Shown here: in pieces, positions 59,296-64,000 of the stretch
Numbering within the stretch: the stretch's first letter is position 1
How the letters are laid out: each line of letters opens with the position of its first letter
Assembly (NCBI RefSeq): GCF_001238275.1
Contig: NZ_LGTB01000019.1
Location: forward strand, 62,001-126,000
DNA length: 64,000 bases
Source of the DNA: Bradyrhizobium viridifuturi
GTDB taxonomy: Bacteria; Pseudomonadota; Alphaproteobacteria; Rhizobiales; Xanthobacteraceae
Reading direction: 5' to 3'
Position numbers and translations under genes: made by a program
The notes under the pieces: generated by a model
The model's input: the letters and a program-made list of their open reading frames with translations, nothing else
The model's database searches: none
What the model was told of the DNA's origin: nothing

Positions 59296-60138
59296 TTATT
59301 CGAGTGTAACTTTATTCAGGGCCAGTAGCGCGGGGAAATCGTTGCCCGCCAGATAGGCATGCTCGGTCTCGCGCTGCGTCGTCAGCGGGTCGAGACTCTT
59401 CAGGGTTTCATCGACGAAACCGGGGTGGCACATCACGAGGCCATCTTCCGGCATACCGTCCAGAAAGCCGCGCATCAGTGCCGCGAAATCGTTCTCGCGC
59501 GTAAAATCATAGGCGCCGGCGAAGGCCGGGTTGAAGCGTAGGCCGGCTCGCTGCGCCTTGATGCGGAATTGGGTGCTGAGCACATTCAGCACCAGCGCCT
59601 TCGGCGCCGCGAGCTGGCGCGCCAGCGGACCTTCGCGTCCGCACTGCCGCACCCAGGCGTCCGGTGCGCGCTCCTTCACGGCGCGCAGGAAGCCGTCGCG
59701 CACCTGCGGGAACAGCTGCGCGTGCTGGTGGCCGTCGACGAAATCGGGCGCGCGGCCGAACAGCTCGTGGAAGGCGTCGAGCTGCGCCAGCACCTCGTCA
59801 TGGACCAGCTCGGCGTCGAGCCGATGCATCAGCCCGGCGCGCAACAACCTCGGGAACGGCAGGAACATATCGCCGTCGAGCGGGCGGAAATGCATGGTCA
59901 GCGGCCGGAACGGCGCGGTCAGCGTCACATGCAGCCCGATCGCGCAGCGCGGGCTTTTCGCCACCGATTCCTGCAATGCGGCCGCAGCTTCCCGGCCGAT
60001 CGCCGGCGTCACCATCATCACCGAGGTCGCATTGAGGCGGCCGCGCTCGATCAGATCGCGGATCGCGCGGTTGACGCCGTCGCTCAAGCCATAATCGTCA
60101 GCACACAGCCAGATCCGGCGCGGCGGTGCTTCGCTCAT
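59296..60138 (-). CDS. YdjC/ChbG/HpnK-type carbohydrate deacetylase
   Basis: 280 residues from ATG 60138 (MSEAPPRRIWLCADDYGLSD), whose ATG overlaps the TGA of the upstream glycosyltransferase (ATGA). The metal-binding motif is LCADDYGLS (Asp-Asp), with GLHVTLTAPFRPL, FVDGHQHAQLFPQVRDGFLR (His-x-His), LNVLSTQFRIKAQRAGLRFN and MCHPGFVDE. ChbG/HpnK proteins deacetylate amino sugars; HpnK is linked to hopanoid biosynthesis. The coupling to a polyprenyl-phosphate glycosyltransferase suggests lipid-linked sugar modification. Confidence 0.9.
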   Translation of the reverse strand: MSEAPPRRIWLCADDYGLSDGVNRAIRDLIERGRLNATSVMMVTPAIGREAAAALQESVAKSPRCAIGLHVTLTAPFRPLTMHFRPLDGDMFLPFPRLLRAGLMHRLDAELVHDEVLAQLDAFHELFGRAPDFVDGHQHAQLFPQVRDGFLRAVKERAPDAWVRQCGREGPLARQLAAPKALVLNVLSTQFRIKAQRAGLRFNPAFAGAYDFTRENDFAALMRGFLDGMPEDGLVMCHPGFVDETLKSLDPLTTQRETEHAYLAGNDFPALLALNKVTLE

Positions 60139-61181
60139 TCGGCGGCGGTCCGCTCGGAGGCATTTTGCGCCGCGCCGCCGTCGGCGTGCTTCTCGGTATG
60201 CTCGGCGACGAAGTAGATCGGCCGCGCCTTCAGCTCGGAGAGGATCTTGCCAATATATTCGCCGACGATGCCGATCATGATCAGCTGCACGCCGCCGATC
60301 GTCATCATGCCGATCATCAGCGACGGATAGCCGGGCACCTGCTTGCCGGTGGTCAAGACTTCCCACAGGATCGAGAGGCCGAACAGGAAGGCGACGCCCG
60401 CGAGCAGCGCGCCGAGCAGGCTGGCGAAGCGCAGCGGCGCCACCGAGAACGAGGTCAGGCCCTCGATCGAGAGACCGATCAGCCGGCCGGCATTGAAGGT
60501 GGTGACGCCGTGTGCGCGCGGCGCCGGCTCGTAGTCGACGCGGATCTGCTTGAAGCCGATCCAGCTGGCGAGGCCCTTGAAGAAGCGGTTGCGCTCCGGC
60601 AATTGCCGCAAGGCCGCTGCCGCGCGCGGCGACAGCAGGCGGAAGTCGCCCGCATCCTCGGGGATCTGCTGCCGCGCGCCCCAGTTGATCAGCGCGTAGA
60701 AGCCGCGGACAGCAAGCCGCCGCGCCGCCGATTCATTGTCGCGATGCGCCTTCGCCGTGTAGACCACGTCGTAGCCGTCATCGATCCAGTGTGCGACCAG
60801 TTGCTCCACCAGCGTCGGCGGATGCTGGCCGTCGCCATCCATGAACAGGACCGCGCCGCGGCGGGCATGGTCGAGGCCGGCCATCAGCGCCGCCTCCTTG
60901 CCGAAATTGCGCGACAGCGACACCACCTGCAGGTCGAGCCCGTCGGCGGCCAGACCGCGCGCGATTGCGAGCGTATCGTCGGCGCTGCCGTCGTCGACAT
61001 AGATCACTTCGCAGGCAAGCCCGTAACGGGCGCGCAGCGATCTCGCGAGGTCGATCAGCCGTTGGTGCAGCGCACTGAGCCCGGCGGCCTCGTTGTAGAC
61101 GGGCACGACGATGGACAGACCCTGCGCGGCGGCGGTCTTGGCGGTCGTGGTCAGGCTGGAAACGTCAGAGCCCAGCATCAT
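60135..61181 (-). CDS. polyprenyl-phosphate glycosyltransferase (GT2, ArnC/DPM1-like)
   Basis: 348 residues. The GT2 domain starts SIVVPVYNEAAGLSALHQRL, with VIYVDDGSADDTL, then LSRNFGKEAALMAGLDHARR and FMDGDGQHPPTLV (DxD-like). Two C-terminal membrane helices (LLGALLAGVAFLFGLSILW, then IGGVQLIMIGIVGEYIGKIL) are typical of ArnC/GtrB-type enzymes that charge undecaprenyl phosphate with a sugar. It is translationally coupled to the YdjC/HpnK-type gene by ATGA, so the second gene probably modifies the transferred sugar. Likely envelope glycolipid or LPS modification. Confidence 0.92.
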   Translation of the reverse strand: MMLGSDVSSLTTTAKTAAAQGLSIVVPVYNEAAGLSALHQRLIDLARSLRARYGLACEVIYVDDGSADDTLAIARGLAADGLDLQVVSLSRNFGKEAALMAGLDHARRGAVLFMDGDGQHPPTLVEQLVAHWIDDGYDVVYTAKAHRDNESAARRLAVRGFYALINWGARQQIPEDAGDFRLLSPRAAAALRQLPERNRFFKGLASWIGFKQIRVDYEPAPRAHGVTTFNAGRLIGLSIEGLTSFSVAPLRFASLLGALLAGVAFLFGLSILWEVLTTGKQVPGYPSLMIGMMTIGGVQLIMIGIVGEYIGKILSELKARPIYFVAEHTEKHADGGAAQNASERTAAE

Positions 61182-61201
61182 CGGTCAGGTTCCAGAACTA
61201 G

Positions 61202-61255
61202 AGCGTTTTCGGGCGAAGGGACGTCCGGTTCGCGTGAGGAAAACGCGTCACAACG
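61202..61255. repeat. dispersed palindromic repeat, copy 3
   Basis: GAGCGTTTTCGGGCGAAGGG, ACGTCCGGTTCGCGTGAGGA, AAACGCGTCACAAC. GCGTTTTC and GAAAACGC form terminal inverted arms. Third copy of the family; it lies between hisG's end and the glycosyltransferase start. Confidence 0.85.
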
Positions 61256-61319
61256 ACAGATCACGAACACAATATGGTACTGACGGCCGCCTGTCGCCAA
61301 GATGAACGGCGCGGCCGGC

Positions 61320-62294
61320 TCATTGTCGCAGGAACGCCTCGAGCTTGGCGAACAGCGGATTCTCGCGGTCGAACACGTAGTCCAGCGACACCACCGACAC
61401 GGTCTCGGCGCCGTGCTCGCGCAGGAAGCTGCCGAGCGCGTAGAGCTTGCCCGGTGGGCAGTGCAGCGTAAGCATCCCCGACGAGGTCGGGCCGCCGAAC
61501 GGGGCGACCACGCCGAAGCGCTGATGCGCCTCGGACAGCAGCGCGTCGTTACAGCCGGCGAAGCGGGTGCGGACCTCGCGGTATTTGCTGGCGCGGGCCC
61601 GCGCGGCGATGTGGTCGAGGATCACGCGCGCGGTCTCGCGGGCGCGTTCGACCAGTCGGCATCCTTTGAGGCCACCAGATTGGCCTGGCTGCGCAGCATC
61701 ACGCCGTCGTCGAGCACCTTGAGCCCGTTGGCGGCGAGCGTCGCGCCTGTCGTGGTGATGTCGACGATCAGTTCGGCGGTACCGGCCGCGGGCGCGCCTT
61801 CGGTGGCGCCGGCGCTCTCGACGATGCGGTAGTCGCCGACGCGTGCCGGGCGAAGAAGCCGCGCGTCAGGTTGATGTACTTGGTCGCAACCCGCATGCGG
61901 TGATTGTGCTGCTCGCGGAAGCCGCTCGCGACGTCGTCGAGATCGGCCATGGTGCGGACGTCGATCCAGCCTGCGGCACCGCGACCACGACATTGGCGTA
62001 GCCGAAGCCGAGGCCTTCGATCATCAGCACGCGTTTGTCGGGATCCGGAATGCTCTCGCGCACCAGGTCCTCGCCGGTGACGCCGAGATGCACGGCGCCG
62101 CGCGCCAGATTGGCCGCGATCTCGCTCGCCGACAGATAGGCGATCTCGACATTGTCGACGCCGGCGATGGTGCCGCGATAGTCGCGCGCGCCGCCGGCCT
62201 TCGACAGGCTCAGTCCGGCACGGGCGAAGAAGCTCTCTGCGTTTTCCTGCAGGCGCCCCTTGGACGGAACGGCGACGACGAAGGGCGTGCTCAT
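61320..62294 (-). pseudogene. hisG: ATP phosphoribosyltransferase catalytic subunit HisG, three frameshifts
   Basis: ATG 62294 overlaps the hisZ stop (ATGA). It reads MSTPFVVAVPSKGRLQENAE, YRGTIAGVDNVEIAYLSASE, LGVTGEDLVRE, and then breaks near 61970, 61855 and 61625. Adding one base at each site restores WIDVRTMADLDDVASGFREQ, GVGDYRIVESAGATEGAPAA and ETARVILDHIAARARASKYR, down to VFDRENPLFAKLEAFLRQ. Restored length is about 325 residues, the length of HisG in this group. It performs the first step of histidine synthesis with HisZ. A dead hisG would cause histidine auxotrophy; sequencing error is much more likely. Confidence 0.93.
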
Positions 62295-63454
62295 CGGGCG
62301 TCTCCGCGCAGGGCCTTGCCGTGCCGGGTCATCGCCTCGATCCAGACCGAGAAGCCGACCGCGGGGATCGGATTGGCCGATCCGAGCTGCGACATCAGCC
62401 CGTCATAGCGGCCGCCCGCGACCAGCGGCTCGCTGCCGTTGCCCTTGGCGTGCAACTCGAATTCGAAGCCGGTGTAGTAGTCGAGGCCGCGGCCGAACGC
62501 GGTCGAGAACCGCGTCTTCCTGATGTCGATGCCGCGCGCCGCCATGAAGCCGACCCGGCTCTCGAACTGGTCGATCGCGGCAGCAAGGTTGAGCTTGGCG
62601 TCACTGGCCAGCGTGCGCAGCTGCGCGACCGCGTCGTCCGGATCGCCCGAGATGGCGAGGAAGCGCTTGATGGTGGCGACCGCGTCGCGCGGCAGCGCGC
62701 CGCCCTTCAAGGTCGATTGCTCGAGGAAGCGGTCGGCGATCTCGGCGACCGTGCGTCCGCCGACATTGGTGGTGCCGGCGATCGACATCAAATCGGTGAC
62801 CAGCGCCAGCGCCGCCTTGCGGTCGGAGCCGGCGAGGGCCGCGAGCACGCCCTCATATTCGTTGCGGCCCGGCGCGGTCGAAAGCGTCAGCTGCTCGATG
62901 TCGTCGGTCAGCGAGACCTTGCGGTTGAAATCCTTGATCAGGCGGCGCCGCCACACCGGGTAGAGCTCGAGCGCATCGATCAGCGCGTTGAACAGCGCGA
63001 CGTCGCCGGTGCGGATCTCGACGTCCTTCAGCCCGAACGCGGTGGTCGCCTCCAGCGCCAGTGCCAGCATCTCGGCGTCGGCCGCGGCGCGGTCCTGCCG
63101 TCCGAAGGATTCGATGCCGGCCTGCAGGAACTGGCTCGGCGCGCCGCCGCGATAGCGGAATACCGGGCCGAGATAGCTGAAGCCGGCCGGCTGGCCGGCG
63201 CGAGGCGAGGCCAGGTAGTCGCGCGCCACCGGGATCGTGAGGTCCGGGCGCAGGCAGAGCTCTTCGCCGCTCGGGTCGGTCGTCAGGTACAGGCTCTTGC
63301 GGATGTCTTCGCCGGAGAGGTCGAGGAACGGCTCGGCCGGCTGCAGGACCGCCGGTTCGGACCTGACGTACCCGGCCTGCGCGAACGAGGCCAGCAGCGC
63401 ATCCGCCCAGATGGCGGATCCGGCGGCGGATCGTGGTGCGGCAGCTTCGGTCAT
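62291..63454 (-). CDS. hisZ: ATP phosphoribosyltransferase regulatory subunit HisZ
   Basis: 387 residues from ATG 63454; an in-frame TTG twelve bases upstream is less likely. It is a HisRS-like paralog without aminoacyl-tRNA synthetase activity: EPAVLQPAEPFLDLSGEDIR, LCLRPDLTIPVARDYLASP (motif 2-like), RYRGGAPSQFLQAGIESFGR and GFEFELHAKG, VAGGRYDGLMSQLG (motif 3-like). HisZ binds HisG and gives histidine feedback in the short-HisG-type complex. It precedes hisG with an ATGA overlap. Confidence 0.96.
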   Translation of the reverse strand: MTEAAAPRSAAGSAIWADALLASFAQAGYVRSEPAVLQPAEPFLDLSGEDIRKSLYLTTDPSGEELCLRPDLTIPVARDYLASPRAGQPAGFSYLGPVFRYRGGAPSQFLQAGIESFGRQDRAAADAEMLALALEATTAFGLKDVEIRTGDVALFNALIDALELYPVWRRRLIKDFNRKVSLTDDIEQLTLSTAPGRNEYEGVLAALAGSDRKAALALVTDLMSIAGTTNVGGRTVAEIADRFLEQSTLKGGALPRDAVATIKRFLAISGDPDDAVAQLRTLASDAKLNLAAAIDQFESRVGFMAARGIDIRKTRFSTAFGRGLDYYTGFEFELHAKGNGSEPLVAGGRYDGLMSQLGSANPIPAVGFSVWIEAMTRHGKALRGDAR

Positions 63455-63553
63455 CTCGAGGTCCAATTCGCCCCGAAATCGCGTTTCGAGGCCGGTTCCA
63501 TAGGTGGTGCTGGCGGAGCCCTTAGCATGGCCGATCCATGGTTTCGACAGGGA

Positions 63554-64000
63554 TCAGCCAAGTGGCTTAATGATTGGGTTCGTTAACGATTTTGCGACGG
63601 CTTGGCTAGGGGCCGGGCACGCCGACTTGCGAGTGAGGTGAGCACGCCTCTCAGGCTCCCTCCCCCGCAAGGGGGAGGGAACCCTTGCGCTGGTGTGTCC
63701 ATCACTGCCGCCCCAATCGCCCAGCGCTGCCTGCACCAGCGTCAGCGCGGCGACGGCGGCGGTGTCGGCGCGCAGGATGCGCGGGCCGAGTGCGAGGCGG
63801 AGGATGTTGGGCTGGCGCAGCAGCAGCGCGCGCTCCTCCTCGGCAAAGCCGCCCTCGGGGCCGACCAGGACGTCGATCCCGCTGTTTGCTGTTGTGGCAG
63901 CCTGCAACGCCTGCATCGGGTTCGCGACCTCGGCCGCCTCGTCGCAGAACACCAATAGCCGCGCCGGGTCGCGGCCGGCGAGGTAACGCTCGAGCGGCAG
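63554..64000 (-). CDS. rsmE: C-terminal part of 16S rRNA m3U1498 methyltransferase RsmE (truncated by window edge)
   Basis: The visible C-terminal part begins LPLERYLAGRDPARLLVFCD in this window and continues with the SPOUT-fold knot: GIDVLVGPEGGFAEEERALL (the deep trefoil knot with GPEGG), LRLALGPRILRADTAAVAAL. The real product should end soon after VQAALGDW; as written it reads on through GGSDGHTSARVPSPLRGREP across a palindromic repeat to a stop at 63554. One extra base after GDW would give a stop at 63702, which matches the usual RsmE end. It methylates U1498 in the 30S subunit. Confidence 0.9.
   Translation of the reverse strand: MPLERYLAGRDPARLLVFCDEAAEVANPMQALQAATTANSGIDVLVGPEGGFAEEERALLLRQPNILRLALGPRILRADTAAVAALTLVQAALGDWGGSDGHTSARVPSPLRGREPERRAHLTRKSACPAPSQAVAKSLTNPIIKPLG
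63657..63690. repeat. palindromic repeat at the rsmE 3' end
   Basis: CTCCCTCCCCCGCAAGGGGG, AGGGAACCCTTGCG. Stem arms CTCCCTCCCCC and GGGGGAGGG-like are separated by GCAA. Same general family as the elements at 40936 and 54525. The read-through part of rsmE overlaps it, supporting that the true stop is upstream. Confidence 0.65.

Overview
The window looks like a stretch of chromosome from a Bradyrhizobium-type alphaproteobacterium (Nitrobacteraceae, Hyphomicrobiales). This is inferred from the high GC content, a hisZ-hisG pair, a CIRCE-controlled groES-groEL operon, a zinc-ligand-free 41-residue L36 protein, a c550-like cytochrome, a lysine/alanine-rich H1-like protein, and dispersed palindromic intergenic repeats typical of that group. 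No rRNA, tRNA, CRISPR array, transposase or prophage module was seen.

Layout. 1-5.3 kb: a truncated membrane-protein gene, a secreted isomerase-like protein with a divergent LysR regulator, and a three-gene catabolic operon (Ldh dehydrogenase, flavin monooxygenase, fumarylacetoacetate hydrolase-like). 5.6-9.8 kb: one large cytoplasmic protein with five tandem GAF domains followed by GGDEF and EAL domains. 9.8-18.3 kb: small stress or secreted proteins, a GH5 hydrolase with an O-antigen-ligase-like membrane protein, a JmjC-like protein, a DUF5996 protein, and wrbA with pirin. 18.4-22.0 kb: a LysR gene and then the most unusual gene of the window, an 823-residue fusion of a trypsin-like protease, a zinc-dependent S1/P1-nuclease-like domain and a histone-H1-like basic tail. 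22.3-31.1 kb: housekeeping and catabolic genes, including rpmJ, poxB and cytochrome c. 31.4-38.8 kb: glycolate oxidase genes glcD, glcE and glcF, with glcD separated from glcEF by about 3.2 kb of unrelated genes. 39-45 kb: KA-rich protein, porin-like protein, an ABC transporter fused to its ATPase, and lactate permease. 45-53.6 kb: acetyltransferase, Ada-like regulator, thioesterase, MarR/monooxygenase pair and groESL. 54-64 kb: secreted proteins, a lone cheZ, an L,D-transpeptidase, a DUF2076 protein, a polyprenyl-phosphate glycosyltransferase with a YdjC/HpnK-type deacetylase, hisG, hisZ and the end of an rsmE gene.

Functional links. Carbon and redox metabolism dominates: glycolate (glcDEF), lactate (permease), pyruvate (poxB feeding quinone), cytochrome c, and several ring-cleavage or hydrolase families. 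Regulators sit divergently beside probable targets (LysR/isomerase, LysR/pirin-wrbA, ArsR/monooxygenase, MarR/monooxygenase).

A caution on sequence quality: at least nine genes, including hisG (three breaks), glcD and a porin, are split by small frameshifts. Every break can be repaired by adding one base (two in the porin), mostly at G or C, while the rest of each gene is well preserved. This points to systematic deletion errors in the sequence rather than gene decay. Those genes are typed as pseudogenes because they do not read through as written, but are described as probably functional.
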